Source: Candidatus Manganitrophus morganii
GTDB taxonomy: Bacteria > Nitrospirota > Nitrospiria > SBBL01 > Manganitrophaceae
Direction of reading: 5' to 3'
DNA length: 64,000 bases
NCBI GenBank assembly: GCA_021651055.1
Contig: JAJHOH010000001.1
Span: 2,046,001-2,110,000 of the forward strand
The notes under the pieces are model-generated. The model saw only the letters and a list, made by a program, of their open reading frames with translations, was not told the DNA's origin and did not search any database. The position numbers were made by a program, and so were the translations under genes. The stretch's first letter is position 1, and each line of letters begins with the position of its first letter. Shown piece by piece: positions 24,194 to 34,000 of the stretch.

Positions 24194-25387
24194 TCAAGTC
24201 GCCTGTCCGGAAACGATCCTGAAAATTTCCCCGCCATAGTCGGTCAGATAAAGTTCCCGCTGCTCATCTTCGCCGAAGGAGCTGATGCTCTTTCCGGTTT
24301 CCAGCAGCAGCCGCTGGTCGGAGACCACGCTTCCATCGTATCGAAGCATCCAGAGCCGGCCGCTTCCGAAATCGCCGTAGAGGTAGGCCCCCGGCAGGTT
24401 GGGGATCGCGCTTCCGCGATAGACATATCCGCCGACGACCGTGGTCCCTTCCGAGCGGGGATAATCGATGATCGGAAGATCGTAGCCGCTTTTATCGCAG
24501 TCGGGATTCACCCCCGGCGTGCAGATCGTCCCCTCCATCGGATTCCAGCCGTTGTTCCCCCCTTTTCGGATGACATGTATCTCCTCGCGCGCGCTCTGGC
24601 CGACGTCGCCGGCATAGAGGAGACCGGTTTGAGAATCGAAGGAGAAACGCCAGGGATTCCGAAGGCCGTAGGCCCAGTTCTCCGGCGCGGCGCCGGCCGT
24701 TCCGAGGAAAGGATTGTCGGGGGGAATCGCATACTCCTTTCCACCGGCCTTTTGATCGACATCGATCCGGAGCATCTTTCCGAGGAGGGTGCCGAGATTC
24801 TGGCCATTCCCCTGCGGATCGTTTCCCGATCCGCCGTCCCCCATTCCGATATAAAGAAACCCGTCGGGGCCGAAGACGATATTCCCTCCATTGTGGTTGC
24901 CAAACGGCTGGGGAATCGTGAGGAGAATCCGCTCGCTCCCCGGATCAGCCGCCCCTCCCCCGACCTTGAACTCGGAGATCACCGTGTGCAGTCCCCCGGT
25001 GGGGGAGGTGTAATTGACGAAGAAGCGGCCGTTCTCTTCAAACTTGGGGTGAAAGGCCAACCCGAGCAGCCCTCTTTCCCCCCCCGCGCTGACGCGATCT
25101 CGAATATCGAGAAAGGGGGTCTGGCCGACCGTTCCGTTTTGCAAAATTCGAATCGTCCCCGCCTGCTCGATAATAAAGAGCCGCCCGCTCCCGTCGCCGG
25201 CGTGAAAGAGCCCGATCGGCTCGCTGAGCCCGGTCGCGATCGATTCGAGCCGAATCGCCGGCGCGCCGGAGGTCCCTCCTCCGATCGTAGACGAGGTACT
25301 TTTAGAAGAAGAGGAATTGCAGGAGGCGGGGAAGACGAGCCAAAGACCGAAGATCAAAAAAGAGAAGCCCCTTCCTAAAGAGATCAT
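24194..25387 (-). CDS. PQQ-dependent sugar dehydrogenase family lipoprotein
   Basis: The 397-residue protein has a lipoprotein signal ending in FPASC and then a GSDH/sorbosone-dehydrogenase six-bladed propeller. Motifs include GLSEPIGLFHAGDGSGRLFI, DRVSAGGERGLLGLAFHPKF, NHNGGNIVFGPDGFLYIGMGD (in parts), and GLRNPWRFSFD with downstream DVGQ. It should sit in the periplasm and oxidise aldoses or polyols with PQQ, or be an inactive relative. The ATG at 25387 is chosen because it places the signal peptide first; an upstream codon adds a charged stretch. It converges on the P-II gene with a 10-nt gap. Confidence 0.88.
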   Translation of the reverse strand: MISLGRGFSFLIFGLWLVFPASCNSSSSKSTSSTIGGGTSGAPAIRLESIATGLSEPIGLFHAGDGSGRLFIIEQAGTIRILQNGTVGQTPFLDIRDRVSAGGERGLLGLAFHPKFEENGRFFVNYTSPTGGLHTVISEFKVGGGAADPGSERILLTIPQPFGNHNGGNIVFGPDGFLYIGMGDGGSGNDPQGNGQNLGTLLGKMLRIDVDQKAGGKEYAIPPDNPFLGTAGAAPENWAYGLRNPWRFSFDSQTGLLYAGDVGQSAREEIHVIRKGGNNGWNPMEGTICTPGVNPDCDKSGYDLPIIDYPRSEGTTVVGGYVYRGSAIPNLPGAYLYGDFGSGRLWMLRYDGSVVSDQRLLLETGKSISSFGEDEQRELYLTDYGGEIFRIVSGQAT

Positions 25388-25486
25388 GAGCAAGACCCTC
25401 CCGGTGTGTGATCTCCAGCGTAGGGGAGGCGAGGGGGCGTTGTCAATAGAGCGCGGCGCCGAGGCCAACCCGAATCGGAACGGCTT

Positions 25487-27739
25487 CTACTTCCCCTCGA
25501 ACAGCCGGACAAAATCGACCTGGACCCTGCGCATGTGATGTTGGATCTCTTCTTCAAGCTCTTTTCTTCCCCGCTCCCAATCCCGCTGTCCATACCCCAT
25601 TCTCCGCGCCAGGAAGGTGAACTCCTCGGTCCGAACGTCGGGAAGAATCAGATCCTTCGCGTGACCCCGGACTATCCGGAGCGCGTCGATCAGGCTCCTC
25701 AGAAAAAGATATCCGGCCTGAAAATCGATCCAGATTTCTTTCGGAAGGATCTTCAGCCGGCGGAGCCCTTCGAGCGCCGCGAGGGTATGCGGGGTCCGCA
25801 GGGCCGGATGCCGATGGCCGTGCACGATCTGGAGATATTGGACGGCATACTCGATGTCGAGGAGCCCCCCGGCGCTGTACTTCACGTTGATCTTCCCCTC
25901 CGGAACCAGTTCGTTCCGCTGACGCTCTCTTAACGCCAGCGCGGTCTTTAAATCCCACGGCGTCCCCCCGTAGACGAACCGGTCGCGATGGGCCTCGACC
26001 TTCCTGCCCAATGCTTCGTCGCCGGCGACCGACCTTAATTTGATCAGCGCCTGGCGCTCGAAGGGGGCGGCCTCGCCGGCCGGCGCGTAATAGGCGGTCA
26101 GCTGAGAGAGCGGGTTCGCCAAAACCCCGGCGTTTCCATGCGGCCGCAACCGCGTATCGATATGAAAGATCCCCTCCTGCTTTGCCGTAATGAAATGGGT
26201 AATCTGTTGCGCCAGCTTCTCAAAGAAGAATCGGTTATCGATCGGCTCCCGGCCATCGGTCTGGCCGGCTCCTTCGTAGACAAAGAGGAGCTCGATATCG
26301 GAGGCATACCCCAGCTCGGCCCCGCCGAGTTTTCCCAGTCCGCAGATGGCGAAGGAAGCGGGGCGTCGGTTTTCAAGGCGGGGCGCGCCGTATCGCTTCA
26401 CCAGATCGGCCCGGCAGAGAAGATCGGTCTCTTCAATGACCACCTCCGCGAGATCGGTCAGCGCCTGAGAGAAATCGGTCAACGTCAGGGAAGGCTCGAG
26501 AAGATGCTTGATATCGATCCGGAAGAGCTCCCGGTCTTTGTATTCATTCAAGATCCGTTTTTGCTCTTCCAGGCCGGTTCCTTTCCGAAGCTCCCGGCGC
26601 AGGCCCCGGCGAAGCGCCTCTTTCCCGATCCGAAGCTTCTTTCCTTTGTACTGATCGAGGAGGGGGAGGAGGTTCTCGAACTGGATCCGGAGAAAATCTT
26701 CCCACAAGAAATCGGAGGTGCCGAAGAGGCGGGCGAGGAGATGAAGCGTTTCCCCCTTCTTCAGAAAGGAGATCATGGAACTCGACTTTTCTTCTTCGAT
26801 GATCTTGTCGAGCAGTTGATCGAAGTGGGCGATCGCCTTCGTCGGATCGGGAGAGCGGACCAGGAAATGAGTGAACTGCTTGATGAGGGCGGCCGAGATC
26901 CGAAGCGCTTTTTTCTCCCGCTCTCCGGCGATCTTCTTTCCCCGTCGGTCGGAGATGTAGAACCGGTCTTGGATCTCGGCCCCGGCATTTTTGATCTGGA
27001 CCTTATGAATATAGATGCCGCGCAGCGAGAGGGCGTTGGAGAAGGCGTAGAGAAAGCCGGGGGTATCCTTACCCTGAATATCGAGAATCGTCCACCGTCC
27101 CGAGCTCCGGTTGTCGAACCGGACCTTCAGCGGCTGCAGAAGCCCCCCCTCCGGAACCTTCGCTTTAGAGAGATAAGCGATCAGATGGCGATTGACCTGA
27201 TCCCTCGCCTCGTTGAACTTGTCTTGGTCGAGAAGACGGACGAGCGCGACGAGCGCTTCTTCGAGCCGCTCCCTCCGTTCGGCATCGAACGCCTCTCCCG
27301 GAATCAGGGCGGTCTGAAAAACATCGACGATCTTTCGGGCAGCCGGCCGCTTTGGGCGCCCAAACCCGCTTCTTTCCGGCGGGGCCTCTTCATCCGAAAA
27401 AGTATGGACGTTTCCCGCCTGAATATCGAGACCGAACGACGCGAGCAGGCCGCAGAGGATCGAGAACTCCGAGAAATAATCGAACGCGACGACGGTGATC
27501 TCAAAGTCCCGGTCTCCTCCGGAAGCGATTTTCAAGGCGGCGGGACGATCGCGGTCAAGACGGGAGGCCATTCCGATATGATCGGCGATCTCCGTGGCGG
27601 AATAGAGGGAGAAATAATCCCGATCCATCCGGGAGAGAAAGTCTTGAACCGTCTCTCTCGGCGCGGAAAGCGCCTGTAGTTTTTTTTCTAATTCTTTGAA
27701 GCCCAATCGCTCCTCACGCGCATCGTCGACCGGGCTCAT
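25487..27739 (-). CDS. GlnE adenylyltransferase (AT) half with N-terminal GlnD-like ACT domains
   Basis: The protein (750 residues from 27739) begins with two ACT-like domains (about 78-145 and 215-285; the second has WTILDIQGKDTPGFLYAFSNAL), as at the C-terminus of GlnD. The C-terminal part is one GlnE nucleotidyltransferase unit: CGLGKLGGAELGYASDIELLF (split: GKLGGAELGYASD then IELLF; D481 and E483), GIFHIDTRLRPHGNAG, and a PII-uridylyl-like helical tail. It resembles the C-terminal, adenylylating half of GlnE. The metal pair is D-x-E rather than D-x-D. A TATAAT overlaps the ATG at 27739, so translation may start at TTG 27706, which has GAGGAG ahead. The other GlnE half is at 29269. Confidence 0.85.
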   Translation of the reverse strand: MSPVDDAREERLGFKELEKKLQALSAPRETVQDFLSRMDRDYFSLYSATEIADHIGMASRLDRDRPAALKIASGGDRDFEITVVAFDYFSEFSILCGLLASFGLDIQAGNVHTFSDEEAPPERSGFGRPKRPAARKIVDVFQTALIPGEAFDAERRERLEEALVALVRLLDQDKFNEARDQVNRHLIAYLSKAKVPEGGLLQPLKVRFDNRSSGRWTILDIQGKDTPGFLYAFSNALSLRGIYIHKVQIKNAGAEIQDRFYISDRRGKKIAGEREKKALRISAALIKQFTHFLVRSPDPTKAIAHFDQLLDKIIEEEKSSSMISFLKKGETLHLLARLFGTSDFLWEDFLRIQFENLLPLLDQYKGKKLRIGKEALRRGLRRELRKGTGLEEQKRILNEYKDRELFRIDIKHLLEPSLTLTDFSQALTDLAEVVIEETDLLCRADLVKRYGAPRLENRRPASFAICGLGKLGGAELGYASDIELLFVYEGAGQTDGREPIDNRFFFEKLAQQITHFITAKQEGIFHIDTRLRPHGNAGVLANPLSQLTAYYAPAGEAAPFERQALIKLRSVAGDEALGRKVEAHRDRFVYGGTPWDLKTALALRERQRNELVPEGKINVKYSAGGLLDIEYAVQYLQIVHGHRHPALRTPHTLAALEGLRRLKILPKEIWIDFQAGYLFLRSLIDALRIVRGHAKDLILPDVRTEEFTFLARRMGYGQRDWERGRKELEEEIQHHMRRVQVDFVRLFEGK

Positions 27740-27766
27740 TATACAGGATCGGACAGACCCCATCAA
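27738..27766 (-). promoter_or_regulatory. Promoter of the ACT-GlnE gene
   Basis: On the minus strand TTGATG (27766-27761), 17-nt spacer, perfect TATAAT (27743-27738). The -10 overlaps the ATG at 27739, arguing for a downstream TTG start at 27706. Confidence 0.55.
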
Positions 27767-27785
27767 ATCAGGCCTGCAAAACGAA

Positions 27786-27814
27786 TTGCAGAGAGGAGAA
27801 AGGAGGGGTATAAT
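27786..27814 (+). promoter_or_regulatory. Promoter of the DEAD-box helicase gene
   Basis: TTGCAG (27786-27791), 17-nt spacer, TATAAT (27809-27814), 18 nt ahead of the ATG at 27833. It is back to back with the minus-strand promoter of the ACT-GlnE gene. Confidence 0.6.
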
Positions 27815-27832
27815 TCGGCTCGGTGAGATTTT

Positions 27833-29089
27833 ATGAAGTTTGAAAAATTTCAGATTTCGGAAGCGATCAAAAAAAACCTGGACCAGCTCGGTTTTGTTCG
27901 AACGACCGACATCCAATATAAAGCGATTCCGTCGATTCTAAGCGGGGAAGACGTGCTCGCCATCGCGCAGACCGGGACAGGCAAAACCGCCGCTTTTGCC
28001 ATTCCCATCGTGCACAAAATCGACAGCGAAAAAAGGAGTAAACGTTCCACCGGGATTCGATGCATTGTTCTCGTGCCGACGCATGAACTGGCTTTACAGA
28101 TTTGCGGGGTGTTCACGAGTCTGGCCAAGCAGACCAAGGTCAAAGCCTACGCGGTGTACGGCGGGGTCGCGCAAGACCCGCAGATTCAAAAACTTCAGGA
28201 CGGCATCGACATCTTAATCGCGACGCCCGGCCGAATGTTTGACCTTATCAGTCAAGGTTATATCCAGCTCAATGCGGTCGAGATCCTGGTGCTCGATGAG
28301 GCCGATTTGATGCTCGATTTGGGTTTTATCGGCGATATTCAATCCATTAAAAAGAAACTCACCCGAAGACACCAAACCCTTTTTTTCTCCGCCACCATCA
28401 ACAAGGTAATAAAAAAACTGGCCTATTCCCAGGTGAAAAACAGCGCGATCCGTATTCAAATTTCTCCGGAAAACCTCGTTTCTAAAAACGTGGCGCACTA
28501 CGTCCTGTTTGTCGAGATGGATGACAAGCGGTTTTTTCTGGAGCGCTTTATCGCGGATCATCCCGAAAGCAGAATCATCGTTTTTGTCCGGACACGGGTG
28601 CGGGCCGAACGGGTGGCGAAGGCCATGGCACGCGTGGGAATCGAGACCTTTACCATTCACGGCGAAAAAGACCAGCAGGCGCGTTCGGATGTCATGAACC
28701 GGTTTAAAGCAGGGGAATGCCGCATTCTCATCGCCACCGACATCACCGCGCGCGGTATTGATATCCCCGATGTGCATTACGTGGTGAATTATGATTTGCC
28801 GGAGTTGGCTGAGAACTATGTGCATCGGGTGGGCCGAACCGGGCGCGGCTTTAAAAAAGGGGAGGCGCTTTCCTTTTGTAGCCGGGAGGAGAAACCCCGC
28901 CTTGAGGAAATTCAACAATTTTTAGAAAAAGAAATCGAAGTCATCCAAGTCGGGAAAACAGAGTATGCCCATACCCTCAAATACCCTACAGAACAGACGC
29001 TGGAAGAGTTGATCAAAGAAATAAAAGACTGGGAAGCAGGCAGGAAAAAGAAAAAGCACATCCCTCAAAAGGCCAAAAAAAAGAAGTGA
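27833..29089 (+). CDS. DEAD-box ATP-dependent RNA helicase (RhlE-like)
   Basis: The 418-residue protein has the whole superfamily-2 motif set: the Q motif region DIQYKAIP, motif I AQTGTGKTAAF, Ia PTHELALQ, Ib TPGRMFDL, motif II DEAD (VLDEADLMLDLGF), III FFSATI, and the second RecA domain with IIVFVRTR, ATDITARGIDIPDV and HRVGRTGRG. A short Lys-rich tail ends the protein. The length is the minimal helicase core, as for RhlE. It unwinds RNA in ribosome assembly or mRNA decay. It is less GC-rich than its GlnE-type neighbours and sits between the two GlnE halves, so it may have been inserted there. Confidence 0.93.
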   Translation: MKFEKFQISEAIKKNLDQLGFVRTTDIQYKAIPSILSGEDVLAIAQTGTGKTAAFAIPIVHKIDSEKRSKRSTGIRCIVLVPTHELALQICGVFTSLAKQTKVKAYAVYGGVAQDPQIQKLQDGIDILIATPGRMFDLISQGYIQLNAVEILVLDEADLMLDLGFIGDIQSIKKKLTRRHQTLFFSATINKVIKKLAYSQVKNSAIRIQISPENLVSKNVAHYVLFVEMDDKRFFLERFIADHPESRIIVFVRTRVRAERVAKAMARVGIETFTIHGEKDQQARSDVMNRFKAGECRILIATDITARGIDIPDVHYVVNYDLPELAENYVHRVGRTGRGFKKGEALSFCSREEKPRLEEIQQFLEKEIEVIQVGKTEYAHTLKYPTEQTLEELIKEIKDWEAGRKKKKHIPQKAKKKK

Positions 29090-29268
29090 AAGAGCCGCTC
29101 AGTGCCTGTTTATCTTCCATAAGAAAGAATGGTCCATTCGGATGATCCAAAATCTGCTTAAGATAGCGCCCCAGGAGTACAATCGTTTCCGGTTCTGGGG
29201 TATAATGGACGCGCGCCGGTGATGCATTCCGTTCGCTGTAACAGAATTTCGCAAAATAATGAGATACG

Positions 29269-30948
29269 GTGTCCCCTTTCGATCCAAAAAATGAGTCCGA
29301 TCCGCATCGGAAGGAGCCTCCCCCCTCCACGAAATCGCCGTTGCAGCTGAAGGATCTTCTCCTCGCCCCCCAGCTGAGCGGAGAGGAGGTCGCTTCTCTG
29401 CTCAGCCCCTATGGATTCGCAGAGATCAAGCGGGCCGATACCAACCTTCAGCTGATTGCAGAAGAACCGCGGGTACGTCAGTTCTTCGCCGAAATTCTGG
29501 AGGATTTCTTAAGCGCCCTGGGTCAAACAGCCGAGCCCGATCGGGGGCTGAACGACTTCGAGCGATTCACCCGGGCCGCCATCAGCAAGGCCCAACTCTT
29601 TTCGTATCTCCGGGACGATCCCGCCACCGTATCGAGAGCCGCCACGATTTTCGGCGGAAGCGCGTTTCTGGCCGAAATTCTGATTCGGAATCCGGAATAT
29701 TTTTATTGGGTTTTCGACCCGGCGGTGCTGAAGGGGCGGCGGAGCCGGCGGGAGATCGCGCGGGACTTCTCGCAGGCGCTGCGGCTCCTTAAAACAAAGG
29801 AAGATCGGCTCGATCTCCTTCGCGCCTTCAAACGAAAGGAGATCCTCCGGATCGGTGTGCGCGACCTCTTGCGGGAGGCTTCCGTAGAGGAGACTCTGAC
29901 GGAGCTCTCCGAGCTGGCCGAGGTTCTGATCCAGAAGGCGTATGAGATTTGCGACCGGGGCTTGCGCGAGCGGTATGGGATTCCTTCCTACCGGGACCGC
30001 TCGGGGAGGCGGGTCCGGATCGGATTCACCATCATCGCCATGGGAAAGCTGGGCGGCGGCGAGCTGAACTTCAGCTCCGACGTCGATCTTCTCTATCTTT
30101 ACGCGACCCGCGCCGGCCGGACCTCCGGTGTTCGAGGAGAGGCGGCAAGCCGGATCGCGAACGCCGACTACTTCCGGCGGCTCGCCCAGCAGGTCACGGC
30201 GGCGTTGAACACGGCGACCGGCCAGGGCTACGTCTATCGCGTCGATCTACGGCTTCGCCCCGAAGGGGAAAAGGGGCTGATCGTCCAGCCGCTCCAGGGC
30301 TACCGGCGCTACTACGCCACCCGCGGCGAGACCTGGGAGCGGCTCTCCCTGCTGAAGGCCTGGCCGGCGGGGGGGGATCGTTCCCTCGGCCGGGAATTTC
30401 TGAAAAGGGTGATCCCCTTTCTCTACGGCAAACCGTTCGGCCTCCCCGGATTGCAGGAGGTCGGCGCGTTGAAAGCGCGGATCGACGAAAAGATCGACCT
30501 CTCGAAACAGACCGAAAACCATGTCAAGCTCGGCCGGGGAGGGATTCGCGAGATCGAATTTATCATACAGGCGTTGCAGATTTACTTCGGAGCGAAACAC
30601 CCCGCGATCCGGGAGCGAAACACCCTGAAAGCGATCGAGAAGTTATCGCGATCCGAATTTCTCTCCAAGGAGAACGCCTGTCACCTGAAGGAGGCTTATC
30701 TCTTCTTAAGGGATGCGGAGAACAAGCTTCAGGTCGTGAACGATTCGCAAACCCACCTTCTGCCGATCGATCCAAGGGGGGTCCGGGCCTGCGCCCTTCG
30801 GCTCGGCTACCGGGATGAAGCGACCACGTTTGCGCAAGATCAATTGATGCGCGATTATCGCGCCCACACCGGCCGGGTCCACACCCTTTTTCGTCTCCTC
30901 TTCGAGACGCCGTCAGAGTGGCCCGCCTTTCAGAAGAATCCCCGCTGA
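29269..30948 (+). CDS. GlnE adenylyl-removing (AR)-like half protein
   Basis: The 559-residue protein is one GlnE nucleotidyltransferase unit. The core AMGKLGGGELNFSSDVDLLY (D271, D273) and YVYRVDLRLRPEGEKG with ETWERLSLLKA match the N-terminal, deadenylylating half of classical GlnE. A helical domain with GRGGIREIEFIIQ and HPAIRERNTL follows. Classical GlnE is about 950 residues with both halves fused; here the second half is a separate gene on the other strand at 25487. The start is uncertain: GTG at 29269 lies inside a mobile-element-like motif (GATACGGTGTCCCC) and has only a weak ribosome-binding site; TTG at 29341 is an alternative. Confidence 0.85.
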   Translation: MSPFDPKNESDPHRKEPPPSTKSPLQLKDLLLAPQLSGEEVASLLSPYGFAEIKRADTNLQLIAEEPRVRQFFAEILEDFLSALGQTAEPDRGLNDFERFTRAAISKAQLFSYLRDDPATVSRAATIFGGSAFLAEILIRNPEYFYWVFDPAVLKGRRSRREIARDFSQALRLLKTKEDRLDLLRAFKRKEILRIGVRDLLREASVEETLTELSELAEVLIQKAYEICDRGLRERYGIPSYRDRSGRRVRIGFTIIAMGKLGGGELNFSSDVDLLYLYATRAGRTSGVRGEAASRIANADYFRRLAQQVTAALNTATGQGYVYRVDLRLRPEGEKGLIVQPLQGYRRYYATRGETWERLSLLKAWPAGGDRSLGREFLKRVIPFLYGKPFGLPGLQEVGALKARIDEKIDLSKQTENHVKLGRGGIREIEFIIQALQIYFGAKHPAIRERNTLKAIEKLSRSEFLSKENACHLKEAYLFLRDAENKLQVVNDSQTHLLPIDPRGVRACALRLGYRDEATTFAQDQLMRDYRAHTGRVHTLFRLLFETPSEWPAFQKNPR

Positions 30949-31010
30949 TCGATTGTCGGGGGCTCAACCGATCGAATTCTCTACGGCGGCCTTTTCAATT
31001 GACCTTAGAG

Positions 31011-31030
31011 AAAGGCTATGATAGCCTTTT
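31011..31030 (+). terminator. Short terminator hairpin after the GlnE-AR gene
   Basis: AAAGGCTA and TAGCCTTT pair around a 3-nt loop, followed by TT. It lies in the 141-bp gap before the Ig-like protein gene. Confidence 0.5.
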
Positions 31031-31089
31031 AGCTCGTTTCTGTGATTGAAGGATATCTCTATGTTTTATAAGGTGAAAGGGCTTCTGGA

Positions 31090-34000
31090 ATGACAGAGGC
31101 CGAATCCCCCGATACCAGGGAGAGAGGCTTTCCCGCTTCGAAACGCCGATTCCTCATCGCTTCCTTTCCCGCACCGATCTCTCTTTTGTTCCCTGTTCTT
31201 CTTTTCTGGCTTCTTTTCCGGCCGGCCCCCTCGGAAGGGGCAGGGACGTTTACCGCGTTCGAAAAGACCTTTTCTCGCGAGGAAGGGGAGCCGATCCTGG
31301 TTGAGAGCGAATTTACCGTGATCGATCCGGAAGCGTCCTACTTGCTGAGGATCTCAAGCAATGGACTGAAAGATGCCCCGAATGAAAAGGTCGGTGCCTC
31401 GGAGATTTTGCTGAACGGGGTCCAGATCGTCGGCTCCTCTCGGTTTAGCCAAAGAGAAACCTCCTTTAAAAAACCGGTCACACTCAAAGAAAAGAATATC
31501 CTCCAGGTGAAGCTCAAGGGGAAACCGGGGGGGGAGATGACGCTGCGGATCGAAGGAACCGATCGGATCACGCCCCAGCTGTCGATCATCGCGCCGAAGC
31601 CGCGGCTTCTCATCAACGATCCCCGGCCGACGTTTATCCTCAAATATGAAGACGCTACCGCCGGCGTTGATCGCAAGAGCCTTCGGGCCGTTCTGAATGG
31701 AAAAGATATTGCGTCTCTGTTTGAGCTGGGGGAGACGGAGGGGACCTATACCCCCGATCGTCTTCCGGACGATGCGTATACTTTTGTGGCATCGATCGGC
31801 GATTTCGCGGAAAACCGCGCCGAGGCGAGGGTGACCTTCCATCTCGATGCAACCCCGCCCGAAACCCGTCTGCTCCCGTCGGACCCGCCCGGCGGCGCAG
31901 GCTGGTATCCGGCTTCCCGCCTCGAAGCATCCGACCCGGACGGCGGCTCGGGGCTGACCGAGCTTCGTTATCGGATCGATTCCCATCCGGAGGTCGTCAT
32001 CCGGCCCGATGCCGACCTTCTCTTCTCCGAGCGGCGCACCCTCTCGGCTCCCCTTCAAGCGGACGGAAAGTTCAACCTCTTTTATTATGCGGTCGACCGG
32101 GCCGGAAATCAGGAAGCGGTGCAGCAGCGGACCCTTCAGATCGACGGGAGCCCCCCGCAGATCAAGGCGCATCTCTCTCCACCGCCGAACGAATTCGGCT
32201 GGCATCGAACCGACGTGACCGTCGGTTTCGAGGCCGCCGATCCCCTTTCCGGCCTTGCCTCGACAACCCCCCCGATGCGGATCACCACGGAGGGGGAGAA
32301 TCAGGCGGCGCAAGGGACCGCCGTCGATCGCGCCGGGAACGAGACGAAAATCGCGGCCTCGATCTGGATCGACAAAACCCCGCCGACCCTTTCTTTGGAT
32401 TCCGTTCCGGAAGGGGCCGCACTCGCCGTGAAAGCGGTCCCCCTGACCTTTTCCTTCAGCGATTCCCTTTCGCAGGTTCGGCCCGACCGCTTGACGGTCG
32501 TCCTAAACCGGGTCGATCTCTCGGCGGTCTTCAGGCCGCAGGAGGGCCTGGCGACGAAGACCTTTGCGATGGCCGATCGAAAATATCTTCTGATCGCCTC
32601 GATCGAAGACCGGGCCGGGAACAAGACCGAGCTGACGCGCCAGTTTACCATCGACACGACCCCCCCCGAACTGACCGTCGCCGCAGCCGAGGGGGACCGG
32701 CCGATCAAAGCGACGGCGGCCCGCTTAGCCGGCAAAGTGATCGATGCAACGACGTCGGTCCGCTCCCTCCGGGTGAATGAAATCGAGATCTCCCTCTTGA
32801 CCGGGGGGGAATTTATGGTTCCTTTTCCGCTCCTCAACGAAGGGGTAAATCCCTTAAAGATCGAAGCGGCCGATGAGGCGGGAAATGTCGCGATCAAAGA
32901 GATCAACCTGGTTCGGGATACCGTCGGTCCCGAATTCAGCGAGATGGTCCCCCCGCCGGGGTCGTTCAGCCGGCAGCCGACGGTCACCCTCTCCGGGAGG
33001 GTGCGGGATTTTGCGACCGGGGTCGTCTCGCTCCAAATCAATGGAGCGGCAATTCCGTTGGCCCCCGAAAAGGGAGGTCGCTTTTCCGTGGAGGTTCCCC
33101 TGCCGACAGAGGGGGAGAACCCGATTGAAATCACGGCCGTCGACGAGGCGGGCCATCAGACCGTCTACCCCCTTTTTTCCGTGGTCAGGGACACGGCGCC
33201 GCCGGTCATCGAGGTCATCCAGCCCCTTCCCGGATCGAGTGTTCCGACCACCCCGGCGACTGTCACCGGGCAGATCGTCGATGCCGGGCCGATCACGACC
33301 TTCTCCCTCAACGGCCGGCCCATCCCCCTTCAGGAGAACCGGTTCTCCACCGAGATACCGCTTCAGGACGGCGAGAACACCCTCCGTTTCTCGGCGACCG
33401 ATGCGGCGGGAAACAAGGTCGAGGCGCAGCGGACGATCTTGCTTGACCCGACGGCGCCTGAATTGAAGATTACCTCTCCCAGACCGGGCCAGCGGATCGC
33501 GGCCAAAACGGTCGACCTCGTCGGCCGGGTGGTCGATCCGACCTCTTCGATCTCTTGGGTCATGATTAACGGAACCCGAATTGTGCCGAGCGAGACAGGG
33601 GACTTCGCCACCCCTTTTCCTTTAAACATGGAAGGGGAAAACCGGTTTGATTTTATCGCCACTGATCGGGCCGGCAATCACGCTTCGGCAAGCCTGACGG
33701 TCATCCGGGATACGGTGCCGCCCGATCTTCAGCTCGTGCAGCCTGCCGAAGGCCGTTATACCGACGAGCCGACCCTTCCGTTGACGGGGACCGCGTCGGA
33801 CCGGGGGGGCTCGGCCGTTTCGCTCACAGTCGATCATGTCTCCGTTCCGCTGAAGGAGGGCCGGTTCAAAACGGTCGTCGGGCTGAAAGAAGGGGAGAAT
33901 GCCCTCCAGGTCACCGCGACCGATGCGGCCGGCAACGCCAAAACGCTTTCACGAAAAGTGATCCTCGATACCCGTCCCCCGAAGATCACGATCGACGCTC

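Noticed and set aside
26138-27679. 513-codon plus-strand frame over the ACT-GlnE gene
   Set aside because: No recognisable domain; antisense to a protein with intact nucleotidyltransferase motifs.
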